Assembly (NCBI RefSeq): GCF_014217335.1
Contig: NZ_CP060092.1
Span: forward strand, 265,501 to 329,500
DNA length: 64,000 nucleotides
DNA from: Teredinibacter purpureus
GTDB lineage: Bacteria > Pseudomonadota > Gammaproteobacteria > Pseudomonadales > Cellvibrionaceae
Direction of reading: 5' to 3'
Numbering within the stretch: position 1 is the stretch's first letter; every line of letters begins with the position of its first letter. Both the position numbers and the translations under genes were made by a program. A model generated the notes under the pieces. That model saw only the letters and a list, made by a program, of their open reading frames with translations, searched no databases and was not told where the DNA came from. This document shows positions 44,768 to 54,948 of the stretch, piece by piece.

Positions 44768-46969
44768 TTACACCACACGAACCGCAACCGATTTAAACCC
44801 TGGCGTTTTACTTCGCTCGTCGGTGCCACGCGGAATAAGTACATTTGCTTCGGGGTAATACACCATAATATTGCCGCACCGCACATCAAACGGTTTAACG
44901 TTTAACGCTTTCATCTCGCCGGTATCGGTACTAATTGTCACCTTTGAATTTTCGTGATAACCGCATAACTGCATATCGCGAGGATTCATCAACACCACCC
45001 AACGATTTTCTTGCCCACGATAGGTATCACGTTCATCATAAATAATAGAATTAAATTGCCCTTCACTACGAACGCTCGTTAACGTAAATTCATGCTCACC
45101 CTCATGATTTCGCCAAATGCCCGAGTGTGATCTTTTAGCTGTAGGTGAAAAGACGAAGGCCGCCTTACCCGTTGCCGTTGGGAAAACAGGCTGATGCAAC
45201 GTACGCCCTGCAATGTGGAACTCCTCCCGTGAGTGGCCAATAGTGCTTACCGCCGAATACCCCGGCACAACATCGCCAATAAAGTCTCGAATACGCTGGT
45301 GATCCCTAAAAAGGGAAAAATCCAATCGTTTTATATCTATCAATTTTTCGCCTAAGGCACCAATTAAATCGACTTCTGACCGTAATTGCGGGAACCGGTT
45401 AATACCACCATTGCTCAAACGCACAAAATTGAACATCGATTCCTGTGTTGTTGGCTGAAGCTCTTCATCGCGCACTTTTATAGGAAAAATTAACACCTCG
45501 CCCTCGCTGCCTCCAACATGCCCGGAGTTAAGTGTCGAGGTGATAAAACACTTAAAATTAATACGGTTCATCGCTTCAACCGCGAAATTATGATCGGGGT
45601 TAGACGCCAGTAAATTTCCCCCAAGCATAACAGCGACATCCATATTTCCCACGCTGGCAGCGTGCATGCAGGCCATGGTATCGAGGCCTGTGGCCTGAGG
45701 AAGGCTCGCACCTAATCGTTCTTGAAGCTTTTCCTCCACCGAAGTTTTCAACGCCGGTGTAAAGCCCATAGAGCCCGTACCCTGAATATTACTGTGCCCG
45801 CGTAGCGGTAATAATCCCGCTCCCGGACGGCCCACCATTGCGCGCAACAACGCCAAAGCGACAAGCGTCTCAATATTGTCCACGCCATGATGATGATGGG
45901 TAAGCCCCATACTCCAACTAAACACGACATTTTTAGCCGCAGCGTATTCAGCGGCAATCGCTTCGATTTCGTGCCGAAAACACCCCGCGTTACGCTCAAT
46001 ATCATCCCATTCTAGCGCGTGAATGCTTGCTGAAAAATCGTCAAAACCCTCAGTATTGTGTTCGATAAAGTCAGTATCGTGCGCCGCATTATCCAACACC
46101 CATTTGGCCACCCCCTGCATAAAGGCAACATCACCCCCTAAATGCGGTTGAACATAATGGCTAGCAATATCTTCCCCGCCTTTTAGCATCGACCGCCAAT
46201 CACTGGGCGATGCGAATTTCACCATGCCCGGTTCTTTCGCAGGGTTCACCACAATTACTTTGCCCCCACGACGACGACAATGCATTAGAGCTTTCACAAA
46301 ACGCGGGTGATTAGATGCAGGGTTAGCACCAAAAACAAAAATGCAATCGGCCTTATCTAAATCGTCATAACGAATGGTTGCCGTGCTAGTACCAAGTGTT
46401 GACGTTAAACCAACCCCTGACGCTTGGTGACAGTAATACGAACAATTATTAACATTATTAGTGCCGTATAACCGTGCCATAAGTTGCAACAAAAAAGCGG
46501 CTTCATTAGAACTTCTACCCGACGCATAGAAAAAACTACGCTCGGGGCTCGCGGCTTTTAACTTAGTGGCCGCCAGCGAAAGAGCCTTGTCGTAACTGAG
46601 TGGCGTAAAATGAGTGTCGCCCGCTTTTTTATACAGGGGGATAGTAAGCCGACCCAACGCCTCTAACTGCTGGCCACTCATGCGGTTGAATTCAGCGATG
46701 GAGGTGCTAAGAAAAACGGTAGCCGGTATACCCGCTCGCACATCGCTTAAATGCGCTTGAATATTTTTATTGCAGACTTCTATACCTCTACCCGCTTCAT
46801 TTTTAAACCCGCCTTTTTGGCCGCCAGTGCCAAATGCACAAGCTTTGCAAGCATTCTTTGAACGAAGTGTTTTCCATAAATTATACGGACCTATTTTCTG
46901 GGCATACCGCAACACGCTCAATACAGCCTTCCAGCCACCACCCACTATTTGATTGTTATTTTTCATCAT
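44768..46969 (-). CDS. FdhF/YdeP-family molybdopterin oxidoreductase
   Basis: 733 residues of the formate-dehydrogenase-like molybdopterin family, YdeP branch. The N-terminus has CKACAFG plus a later Cys (GIEVCNKN), the reduced Fe-S ligand set of this branch. The molybdenum ligand would be the Cys in YYCHQASGVGL, where E. coli FdhF has selenocysteine. The cofactor domains show FVFGANPASNHPR, GGKVIVVNPAKEPG, GAGLLPLRGHSNIQGTGSMG and NPRDMQLCGYHENSKV. There is no Tat signal, so it is cytoplasmic. Substrate unknown; E. coli YdeP is linked to acid resistance. The MazG-like gene lies 23 bp upstream. Confidence 0.88.
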   Translation of the reverse strand: MMKNNNQIVGGGWKAVLSVLRYAQKIGPYNLWKTLRSKNACKACAFGTGGQKGGFKNEAGRGIEVCNKNIQAHLSDVRAGIPATVFLSTSIAEFNRMSGQQLEALGRLTIPLYKKAGDTHFTPLSYDKALSLAATKLKAASPERSFFYASGRSSNEAAFLLQLMARLYGTNNVNNCSYYCHQASGVGLTSTLGTSTATIRYDDLDKADCIFVFGANPASNHPRFVKALMHCRRRGGKVIVVNPAKEPGMVKFASPSDWRSMLKGGEDIASHYVQPHLGGDVAFMQGVAKWVLDNAAHDTDFIEHNTEGFDDFSASIHALEWDDIERNAGCFRHEIEAIAAEYAAAKNVVFSWSMGLTHHHHGVDNIETLVALALLRAMVGRPGAGLLPLRGHSNIQGTGSMGFTPALKTSVEEKLQERLGASLPQATGLDTMACMHAASVGNMDVAVMLGGNLLASNPDHNFAVEAMNRINFKCFITSTLNSGHVGGSEGEVLIFPIKVRDEELQPTTQESMFNFVRLSNGGINRFPQLRSEVDLIGALGEKLIDIKRLDFSLFRDHQRIRDFIGDVVPGYSAVSTIGHSREEFHIAGRTLHQPVFPTATGKAAFVFSPTAKRSHSGIWRNHEGEHEFTLTSVRSEGQFNSIIYDERDTYRGQENRWVVLMNPRDMQLCGYHENSKVTISTDTGEMKALNVKPFDVRCGNIMVYYPEANVLIPRGTDERSKTPGFKSVAVRVV

Positions 46970-46992
46970 TCAAAACACACCGTTAAAGGTAA

Positions 46993-47388
46993 TTAGTCGA
47001 GGTTCGTATATTTTGTTGCATGCCCTTTTGCTTTTTCGACGGGGTAACGCTGTTCATTTAATACGGTTTTACGTTCGCTTGCTGCCATTAAATCGATCTT
47101 TAGAACATCGGCCATACGCAACAAATACAGGAATACATCGGCCATTTCTGCTTCAACCTCCGACATTTGCTCAATCGTTAGATGTCGCGAGCCCTCTTCC
47201 GGCAACCATTGAAAGATTTCCATTAATTCAGAAGCTTCTACCGCTAGCGCCATCGCTAAGTTTTTGGGCGCGTGAAATTTTTCCCAATCGCGCTCGTGTG
47301 CAAAAGTACGCAAATACTCTTGAATATCGTCAAGTGAACGAAAGTTCTTCGGTAAATCGGAAGATGTCGACATCAGTTTGGTGTCCAT
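46993..47388 (-). CDS. MazG-like nucleotide pyrophosphohydrolase (DCTPP1/RS21-C6 type)
   Basis: 131 residues from ATG 47388 (ATG 47373 also possible; a TTG further up is unlikely). The all-alpha NTP-PPase signature is complete: NLAMALAVEASELMEIFQWL with ExxE, and EVEAEMADVFLYLLR with ExxD, which bind magnesium. The segment RDWEKFHAPKNL matches the dCTP pyrophosphatase branch. It should hydrolyse dCTP or modified dNTPs to monophosphates. It immediately precedes the YdeP-type gene in the same direction. Confidence 0.87.
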   Translation of the reverse strand: MDTKLMSTSSDLPKNFRSLDDIQEYLRTFAHERDWEKFHAPKNLAMALAVEASELMEIFQWLPEEGSRHLTIEQMSEVEAEMADVFLYLLRMADVLKIDLMAASERKTVLNEQRYPVEKAKGHATKYTNLD

Positions 47389-47593
47389 ACGGTTTGAGGG
47401 TGTTTTTATCCTGAAGTAATAGCGTAAACTTATCAAACGCCATCACGCGCAGCCATAATGAATACACTAAGGCACCGTAATATTAAGAACCACATGGTGC
47501 CAATAGATATGGCCTACAATAAGCAACAAAACTGCTAGAATTACACACCTAAGTAAGTGGTTATAACAATAATATCGATTAAGGCTGCGGCTC

Positions 47594-50500
47594 GTGATAA
47601 AAACAGCACGTGTACTACTTTTTTATTTAGCTGTAATGGGGGTAGTGTGCTTAACATCACCGTTTTCCACTGCTAGCCATGACCCTGTCAGCGTAACCTT
47701 CCGTCACATTTTGCAAAGCAAAATGGAGGCTGTTGGTTATATCAATGCCATCGTTCAAGACGACGCTGGTTTTATGTGGTTTGGCGGCTCTAACGGCCTT
47801 GCCCGCTACGACGGCTACCAATTAAAACTATACCGCTACGATGAGAAAAAACCTCGTTCGTTATCGCAAAGCTATGTTTACTCCCTACTCGTCGACACCC
47901 AAGGCACGCTCTGGGTGGGCACTCGTGAAGGCCTCAATCGGTATCACCCAGAAACCGATGACTTTACTGTTTTTCATCACCCAAACCCCACAAAAACGGC
48001 GTTAAATGCCGACGATATCCGCTGTATTTTTGAAGATTCGAGAGGCCATCTTTGGCTCGGTACTCGCGGCGGGTTGTACTCATTCGATCGTGATAGCCAA
48101 GCCTATCATCGCTACCATATCAGTTCGCCGTCCAACGATAACGACCTCGATAGCGTTGTTACGTCCATTACCGAAGATCAGCAAGGCTCTCTTTGGGTGG
48201 GCAATTACAACCGAGGCGTGAGCCGTTTTGACCTCGCCAGCAACCACTTTCAACATTTTAATGAGGTTGCGCCACTCAGCGGCAACCGCATCCCTAACGA
48301 TATTAGACGTTTATACGTCGATCACAACGACGTAGTTTGGGCCGCCACTTATAGTCGTGGTATTTTTGTCCTCGACCGATCAACCGATAGTTTTGAACCG
48401 TTTGCTCACGACACAGGAAACAGTGAAAAAAGTCGCAATGTCTGGGATTTTGTAGAAGATAAAGACGGCAATATGTGGATCGGAGACGGCAGTGCCGTGT
48501 CCGTTGTGCCGCCCAATCGTAACCATAGCGCCACTACTCGCTTCACCCACAGCGCGGGTGACCCGTCTTCACCCGGCAATTTCGTTATTAACCGACTTTA
48601 CCAAGATAAGGCCGGCGATATTTGGGTGGGCTACTTTCCTTCGGGCATCGACCTCATTGACCACCAAGCCGCCGTGTTTCGTAACCACAATTACGACCCC
48701 GACGATGACAACACCGTGGCCGATGGCGGCATATTATCGTCGTTTGAAGATGATGAAGGCAATCTCTGGATTGGTGCCGGCTACGGCCTGAATTATTTTG
48801 ATCGCGATAGCCGCCGGATCACACGCACCCTCTACGACGCCAAGAATCCAGAGGGGTTAAGTGGGAATACGGTTCTGTCGGTATTAGAAGATCACAAACA
48901 ATCGCTCTGGCTCGGCATTTGGTCTGGCGGCCTAAACAGGCGCGACCCTGATTCAAACACGTTTAAGCATTATCTGCCTGAAGAAAACAATCCGAATTCG
49001 TTATTAGGTAAAGAACCATGGGCTCTACTATTAGACCACCAGCAGCGTTTGTGGGTGGGTACCGAGTCCGGGGTGAACCGTTATAACCCCGAGACCGATA
49101 GCTTTACCCGCTACCTGCCTCGCCAAGATCAAATGGATGGCGATGCTACCCTTTACACCCGCGCGATGCTAGAAGACTCGCAGAATCGTATTTGGGTTGG
49201 TTCTATTCGAGGGTTATTTCAGCTCGACCCTCAAACCCACCGTTTCACCCGCCATAGCACATTAAGCAACAACGCTTCGGCCATTAGTAATGACTACGTT
49301 ATTGCACTTTACGAAGATAGCCAAGCCCGTATTTGGGTTGGCACACACGGTGGCGGTTTAAATTTATTTGATCCTGAAACAGAGCAGTTCACCCATTACA
49401 CGATGGAGGATGGCCTGCCTGACGATGTTGTTACCGGCATTGTTGAAGATAATAACGGTATATTGTGGCTCAGTAGCCAACAAGGCTTAAGCTACTTCAA
49501 CCCCGCAACGGGCACTATTCGCAATTACAATAAAGCGCACGGCCTCTCCGGTAACTTGTTTAACCGCAATACCCCATTAAGAACGCACGACGGAAAGATT
49601 TTTTTCGGCAATAGCCGTGGCTTTGTACTTTTCGAGCCAGACGACCTACAACCCAATGCCTATCAACCACCGGTCGTGATTACAGATTTTAAGTTATTTA
49701 ACCAATCCGTCTCTCGCCTCGACGAGAATTCACTACTAGCAAAAGCGATTGAGTACACCGACACGGTAGAAATTGCGCACAAACAATCAATGATTACGTT
49801 TGAATTTTCGGCTCTCAATTTTCGCTCACCAGAACTCAACCACTATACCTATTGGCTAGAAGGGTTCGATCAGGATTGGCTGCCTGCAGACACAAGCCGC
49901 ACTGCAACCTACACAAACCTCGATAGCGGCCACTATAAACTACACGTGAAAGCGGCGAATAATGACGGTATCTGGAGCCAAGAAGAAACCACCATAGAAC
50001 TAACCGTTTTACCGCCTGTTTGGCGAACGTGGTGGGCATACTGTTTATACGGACTAGTCTTTATGGCCGCCATTTACGGTGTGATTTTTGTGCTAGTTAG
50101 CCGGCAATCGTTTAGTAAAGAGCGCGTATTACATAAGCGTTTAGAAGAAGTCGACCAATTAAAAGATGATTTTCTCGCTAACACATCGCATAAATTGCGC
50201 ACACCCTTGAGCAATATGGTGGGGTTATCCGAAGCTATTCTTAACGAGCCTAGAACCCAGTACAGCGAAGGCACTCGCGAAAAGCTCAATGCTATAGCGT
50301 GCAGCGGTAAACAGCTTTCCGGCTTGGTAAATGAGATTATCGACTACTCACAATTGGCCGATAACAAACTGCAACTACATTTTCAGCCCGTTGATGTTTA
50401 TGCGCTGGCCGAGCTGGTCATTTCTCTCGTTGCCCCTATGGCAGAACCCAAGCCCGTGCGCTTAATTAATGCACTTTCGCCGCGTATGCCACGGGTATTG

Positions 50501-51397
50501 GCCGACGAAGCGCGCTTAGAACAAATACTGATTAACCTCATTAGTAACGCTATAAAATATACCGCTGAAGGCTTTGTAACCATCAGCGGTGAAGTGCAGT
50601 CATCACATATTCGAATTTCGGTGGAAGATAGCGGCATAGGGATTGATCCCGACCAACTAGAGGCCATCTTCTTCCCGTTTCAACGCACAGAGATTGTTAA
50701 TGAACATTACATCGAAGGGACAAGCCTAGGGCTAACCGTCTGCCGCAAACTCGTAGAACTTCATAACGGAAAAATTGAAGTGCGCTCAGCACTAGGTTCG
50801 GGCTCGGAGTTTATATTCGACTTGCCCATTGCCGACGATGACCTCTTAAAATCCAACCCCGCGACTACCGCCGACAACAGCCAACGGCAGCAAACACGCC
50901 ACCGATTGGGGCAATCTATTGCCGCCCGTTCGGCAATTTACCCAGTAGCCTCTCACAAGCGCATAGAGCAAGATATATTCACACAGGTACCAACGCCGGC
51001 AAACGCTGCCCAATACCGCATATTAATTGTCGACGACGATAGCGCCAGCCGTATGGTGATTTCAGCCATGCTGGGGGCGCACAACTATCAGGTCGTTGAG
51101 GCCGCTTCAGGTGAAGAGGCTCTGGCACTTTTAGCCCATCAAACAGAGAAAGATTCGTTTGATTTGGTGATACTGGACGTTGTTATGCCTCACATAAACG
51201 GTTACCACGTATGCCAAAAAATTCGCCTCGACTACCCGCTAAAGGTATTACCCATACTGTTTCTTTCCGCCAGCACCCGCGACAAAGATATCGTTACGGC
51301 TTATAGCGTAGGGGGTAACGACTTTTTATCGAAGCCCGCCGCAAGTGCCGAGCTTATCTCCAAAGTGGATGTACATTTAAAATTAGTGTCAAAATAG
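47594..51397 (+). CDS. Two-component propeller hybrid kinase (Reg_prop-Y_Y_Y-HK-REC)
   Basis: 1267 residues from GTG 47594, with a signal peptide/anchor. Residues about 45-690 are a long series of Reg_prop blades (GTLWVGTREGLNRY, GHLWLGTRGGLYSF, SRIWVGTHGGGLNLF-like), probably two propellers. A Y_Y_Y domain follows (about 720-810: YTYWLEGFDQDWLP), then one membrane span (about 815-835). The kinase core carries His866 (SHKLRTPLSNMVGL), NLISNAIKYTAEG and DSGIGIDPDQLEA; a receiver domain ends it, with Asp1195 (ILDVVMPHING). It lacks the AraC DNA-binding domain of Bacteroides HTCS sensors, so a separate output is needed. Sugar sensing is likely by analogy. Confidence 0.93.
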   Translation: MIKTARVLLFYLAVMGVVCLTSPFSTASHDPVSVTFRHILQSKMEAVGYINAIVQDDAGFMWFGGSNGLARYDGYQLKLYRYDEKKPRSLSQSYVYSLLVDTQGTLWVGTREGLNRYHPETDDFTVFHHPNPTKTALNADDIRCIFEDSRGHLWLGTRGGLYSFDRDSQAYHRYHISSPSNDNDLDSVVTSITEDQQGSLWVGNYNRGVSRFDLASNHFQHFNEVAPLSGNRIPNDIRRLYVDHNDVVWAATYSRGIFVLDRSTDSFEPFAHDTGNSEKSRNVWDFVEDKDGNMWIGDGSAVSVVPPNRNHSATTRFTHSAGDPSSPGNFVINRLYQDKAGDIWVGYFPSGIDLIDHQAAVFRNHNYDPDDDNTVADGGILSSFEDDEGNLWIGAGYGLNYFDRDSRRITRTLYDAKNPEGLSGNTVLSVLEDHKQSLWLGIWSGGLNRRDPDSNTFKHYLPEENNPNSLLGKEPWALLLDHQQRLWVGTESGVNRYNPETDSFTRYLPRQDQMDGDATLYTRAMLEDSQNRIWVGSIRGLFQLDPQTHRFTRHSTLSNNASAISNDYVIALYEDSQARIWVGTHGGGLNLFDPETEQFTHYTMEDGLPDDVVTGIVEDNNGILWLSSQQGLSYFNPATGTIRNYNKAHGLSGNLFNRNTPLRTHDGKIFFGNSRGFVLFEPDDLQPNAYQPPVVITDFKLFNQSVSRLDENSLLAKAIEYTDTVEIAHKQSMITFEFSALNFRSPELNHYTYWLEGFDQDWLPADTSRTATYTNLDSGHYKLHVKAANNDGIWSQEETTIELTVLPPVWRTWWAYCLYGLVFMAAIYGVIFVLVSRQSFSKERVLHKRLEEVDQLKDDFLANTSHKLRTPLSNMVGLSEAILNEPRTQYSEGTREKLNAIACSGKQLSGLVNEIIDYSQLADNKLQLHFQPVDVYALAELVISLVAPMAEPKPVRLINALSPRMPRVLADEARLEQILINLISNAIKYTAEGFVTISGEVQSSHIRISVEDSGIGIDPDQLEAIFFPFQRTEIVNEHYIEGTSLGLTVCRKLVELHNGKIEVRSALGSGSEFIFDLPIADDDLLKSNPATTADNSQRQQTRHRLGQSIAARSAIYPVASHKRIEQDIFTQVPTPANAAQYRILIVDDDSASRMVISAMLGAHNYQVVEAASGEEALALLAHQTEKDSFDLVILDVVMPHINGYHVCQKIRLDYPLKVLPILFLSASTRDKDIVTAYSVGGNDFLSKPAASAELISKVDVHLKLVSK

Positions 51398-51421
51398 GCC
51401 ATAGCCGCTTAATTGCGTCAT

Positions 51422-51455
51422 AAAAAAAGGGATGTGATTAACTCACATCCCTTTT
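51422..51455. terminator. Bidirectional Rho-independent terminator
   Basis: AAAAGGGATGTGA (51425-51437) and TCACATCCCTTTT (51443-51455) form a perfect 13-bp stem with a 5-nt loop. Leftward the stem is followed by seven T (the A-run 51422-51428), rightward by four T. It sits between the convergent propeller kinase and pfkA and should serve both, more strongly pfkA. Confidence 0.93.
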
Positions 51456-51485
51456 CGGCCTTAACCGTGTGTTATACGCCGGTGT

Positions 51486-52448
51486 TTACGCCAAACGATG
51501 GCACAAATCGAGCAAACATTCTTTAAACGGACGAACCATATTATCGAGCGCATCGATAATATCGTGATGCACGAGCTCATTGGCTTGAATACCCACACAG
51601 CGGCCACCATGCCCTTCACGTAATAATTCAACCGAGTAAGCCCCCATACGGCTCGCCAATACACGATCAAAGGCTGTAGGCGCGCCACCCCTCTGAATGT
51701 GCCCCAATACTGTCGCGCGTGTTTCTAGCCCAGTAGAGAGTTCTACTCGCTTAGCCAGAGCGTTGACGTCGGTAATATGTTCAGTAACGCACACAATTGC
51801 GTGATTTTTACCTTCAGAGACATGCTCTTTAATATCGCGTATGAAAGCTTCTTCATCAAAGGGCTTTTCGGGCACAATCGCAAATTCGGCACCACAGGCC
51901 AACGCGGAGAAGATTGTAAGATCACCGCAGTAACGTCCCATTATTTCGACAATGGAGATGCGTTTGTGGGAGCTAGACGTATCGCGTAAACGGTCTATAG
52001 CTTCCAACACTGTGTTCAGTGCCGTGTAATAACCAATGGTGTAATCGGTGCCCGCTACATCGTTGTCGATGGTGCCTGGAATACCAATACACGGAAAACC
52101 CATCTCGGTGAGCTTTTTAGCGCCCATATAGGAACCATCGCCACCAATAACTACAAGCGCTTCAATACCGTGTTTCTCAAGGTTTTTAATCGCTTCGCGT
52201 CGTACCGCTTCATCTTTAAATTCTGGAAAGCGAGCAGACCCCAAAAAAGTGCCGCCACGATTCACCATATCGGCAACCGAACGACGGTCCAGCAGCTTAA
52301 TTTCGTCGTGATACAGGCCATGATAGCCATTGTGAATACCGTACACTTCCAAACCGTAGTGCAACGCGTTACGTACTACAGCACGAACAGCTGCATTCAT
52401 TCCGGGAGCGTCGCCGCCACTGGTTAAAACGCCGATTTTTTGTACCAT
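51486..52448 (-). CDS. pfkA: ATP-dependent 6-phosphofructokinase
   Basis: 320-residue glycolytic enzyme phosphorylating fructose 6-phosphate. Motifs are [15 protein letters not shown] (ATP loop), [28 protein letters not shown] (catalytic Asp), IMGRYCGDL and [14 protein letters not shown]. Glycine after GGD and glycine in PGTIDND point to the ATP-dependent rather than the pyrophosphate-dependent type. AGGAT lies 6-10 nt before the ATG. Single gene with its own terminator downstream. Confidence 0.95.
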   Translation of the reverse strand: MVQKIGVLTSGGDAPGMNAAVRAVVRNALHYGLEVYGIHNGYHGLYHDEIKLLDRRSVADMVNRGGTFLGSARFPEFKDEAVRREAIKNLEKHGIEALVVIGGDGSYMGAKKLTEMGFPCIGIPGTIDNDVAGTDYTIGYYTALNTVLEAIDRLRDTSSSHKRISIVEIMGRYCGDLTIFSALACGAEFAIVPEKPFDEEAFIRDIKEHVSEGKNHAIVCVTEHITDVNALAKRVELSTGLETRATVLGHIQRGGAPTAFDRVLASRMGAYSVELLREGHGGRCVGIQANELVHHDIIDALDNMVRPFKECLLDLCHRLA

Positions 52449-52581
52449 CTTATAATCCTGTAGGCTGAGCTAAGTCGAGGTGGAGAAAAAGGAGCCCCCA
52501 ATTAAGCTCTTATTCTCACCTATATGAAAAGCGTGTTAGTTGAGCGATTTCGCCTGGCAAGCAAAAACCGGCGCAATAATA

Positions 52582-54948
52582 TCAGGAACCGCCGGTTAAT
52601 GCCGGTGAAATCCCATATCTGCCGCTTATTTGACCCGCTGATGACTCTGACAAAGCCTTTTCAATACGAATTTTGAACAAGCCAACCCAGCGCTCAAAAT
52701 CGGCTGCAGGGAGCGGGCGTGAGTGGAAAAACCCTTGACTGCACTCACAACCTTGTCGCAATAGAAACTGCAATTGCGCGTAGTTTTCAATACCTTCGGC
52801 CACCACACGAATATTCATGGCTCTCGCCATCGAGAATATCGCATTGACAATGACCGCATCATCGTCGTCATTCGGTAAGTCATTGATAAAGGAACGATCA
52901 ATTTTAAGCACATCTATGGGTAAGCGCTTTAGGTAACTCAGTGACGAAAAGCCCGTGCCAAAATCGTCCATCGCAATCGTAACACCCAATTGTTTCAGTT
53001 GGTTTAACACTTCTACCGACTGCTCAACGTTTTCGATCACAGCACTTTCCGTTATTTCCAACTCAAGCAACGACGGATCTACGCCAAACTCGGCTATCGT
53101 ATCGCAAAGACGCACCACCAAATCGTCATGGCTGAGCTGTCTAGGCGATAAATTCACGGCTAAACTTATAGTCTCTAACGAGGTGTGTTGCCATCGGGCT
53201 AACTGCGCACACGCCGCACGTATTACCCAGTATCCAATATCTACAATTAAATCACTTTGCTCGGCCACCGGAATAAAATCAAAGGGGTTTACAATGCTGT
53301 GGCCCGGCCGAAACCAACGCAGTAAAACTTCTGCACCCTGTACTCGGCTGCTGGAGATCGCTTCGCTGTGTACTTTACCCGTAGTATCTGTACCCATTTG
53401 ATAGAGGATTTTGGGTTGAAAATACACGACCAATTCGTCTCGAATTAACCCTCGACGCAAGGCCTCTTCTAATTCTCGAGTATTTTTACGTTCAGATTCT
53501 AAATCCGCCGAAAAGAAAACTAATTGATTACGACCAAGCTCTTTCGCACGGTACATAGCGGCGTCTGAACGCTTAATAAGCGATTCCGCATTGCCGGCAT
53601 CACGCGGGTACAACGCAATACCGATGCTTGCACCACCGTGTATACGGTTGCCCTCCAGCAACAAGATATCATTGGTCATCTCAATTAAATCTTTCGCCAA
53701 GTGTTGCAAGCTTGCTTCATCGCACACATCTGTTGCAATCGCGGTGAACTCATCGCCACCTAACCGAAAAATAAAATCTGTATTACGCACACGTTTTTTA
53801 AAGCGCTTAGCAATACTCTCTAGGTATTGATCGCCGACGGTATGGCCATGGCGGTCATTGATCCATTTAAAATTATCGAGATCTATATACAGAAGCCCCA
53901 ACGACCGGGAATGCCGCTGGGCGAGTTGAATTTCATGTTCCAGTGTTTTAAGAAAGTTAGTCCGGTTCGGCAGGGCAGTAAGTGCATCAAAATAGGCCAT
54001 GCGCTCTAACTCAATTTCGGAGGCTTTTTGCGCGCTGATATCCGTTATGACGCCCACATGACACACTTTATTACCATCGTGCCACACTTCATTAAAATTT
54101 AAACGCGCAGGAAAGGAACATGCCCCTCTTCGCCTTACAGCCACCTCTCCCGACCATTGTTTTAATTCCCTCAATTGCTGCCATAAGGTTGTGCCCGCAC
54201 TACGTTCGGCCAATTTTAATTGTGGCCGCTTACCATAGAGATCGAGTGTGCTGTAACCGGTGAGCTGCGTAAATGCTCTATTCACCTCTATAACTTTAAA
54301 ACTCCCATCCGTCATTACTACCCCTTCAGTAATGGCGTCGAGCGTTTGCCGCGCAACCTGCAATGAACGCACTGGCCGAATAAGCGATTGCCGTAACGAC
54401 CAATACAAGAGCGCAACAAATAGCGTGCTCACTACCGCCACCTGAGCCAACTCAAGTAGCAGACCACTGTACAACGCACTTTTCAAACTCAAACGGCTGT
54501 ACACCACCTCAACCGAGCCAATGGTCATGGTACCTTCACGTATGGCTTGATGAATATGAACTTCGTGCGGGCTGTTCACAGCTCGATTGTAGGGCGATTT
54601 TATATCAACCAATTGCCCACGCTCATTCTTTTCTCGCCCCAAATGGAGATGCCCAAAATTTCCATACACATTAATAGCGGTCACAAAATCAGAGGCGAGC
54701 TCAGCGTCGATAATAACCGACGCCACTTCAGACGGATAATGCCGATTAAACGAGCTAATATGAATATTCCAAATGGAAGGTTTCACCGAGTCTGCTACAC
54801 GCTGTGCCACTTCAACCGCACGATCGTGTAATTCCAGCTGCCGCTGATCGGAAACCCAATAATACCGTAAGCCTATAAACGCGCTCATTACCGCAACAGT
54901 AATCAGTGTTAATACAAAAAATAATTTCATTGATAACTGAAATTGCAT
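52582..54948 (-). CDS. GGDEF/EAL c-di-GMP turnover protein with PAS domain
   Basis: 788 residues from ATG 54948; the ATG shares a base with the stop of the decayed TRAP-receptor frame (TAATG). Layout: membrane span (about 6-25), ~130-residue periplasmic sensor, second span (about 170-190), and PAS (about 210-310: EGVVMTDGSFKVIEVNRAFTQLTGYS). Then GGDEF with intact LGGDEF and EAL with EVLLRW in place of EALLRW, keeping LEITESAV and DDFGTGFSSLSYLKRLP. Both cyclase and phosphodiesterase sites look functional. The periplasmic sensor would once have been paired with the TRAP-type binding protein upstream. Confidence 0.92.
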   Translation of the reverse strand: MQFQLSMKLFFVLTLITVAVMSAFIGLRYYWVSDQRQLELHDRAVEVAQRVADSVKPSIWNIHISSFNRHYPSEVASVIIDAELASDFVTAINVYGNFGHLHLGREKNERGQLVDIKSPYNRAVNSPHEVHIHQAIREGTMTIGSVEVVYSRLSLKSALYSGLLLELAQVAVVSTLFVALLYWSLRQSLIRPVRSLQVARQTLDAITEGVVMTDGSFKVIEVNRAFTQLTGYSTLDLYGKRPQLKLAERSAGTTLWQQLRELKQWSGEVAVRRRGACSFPARLNFNEVWHDGNKVCHVGVITDISAQKASEIELERMAYFDALTALPNRTNFLKTLEHEIQLAQRHSRSLGLLYIDLDNFKWINDRHGHTVGDQYLESIAKRFKKRVRNTDFIFRLGGDEFTAIATDVCDEASLQHLAKDLIEMTNDILLLEGNRIHGGASIGIALYPRDAGNAESLIKRSDAAMYRAKELGRNQLVFFSADLESERKNTRELEEALRRGLIRDELVVYFQPKILYQMGTDTTGKVHSEAISSSRVQGAEVLLRWFRPGHSIVNPFDFIPVAEQSDLIVDIGYWVIRAACAQLARWQHTSLETISLAVNLSPRQLSHDDLVVRLCDTIAEFGVDPSLLELEITESAVIENVEQSVEVLNQLKQLGVTIAMDDFGTGFSSLSYLKRLPIDVLKIDRSFINDLPNDDDDAVIVNAIFSMARAMNIRVVAEGIENYAQLQFLLRQGCECSQGFFHSRPLPAADFERWVGLFKIRIEKALSESSAGQISGRYGISPALTGGS

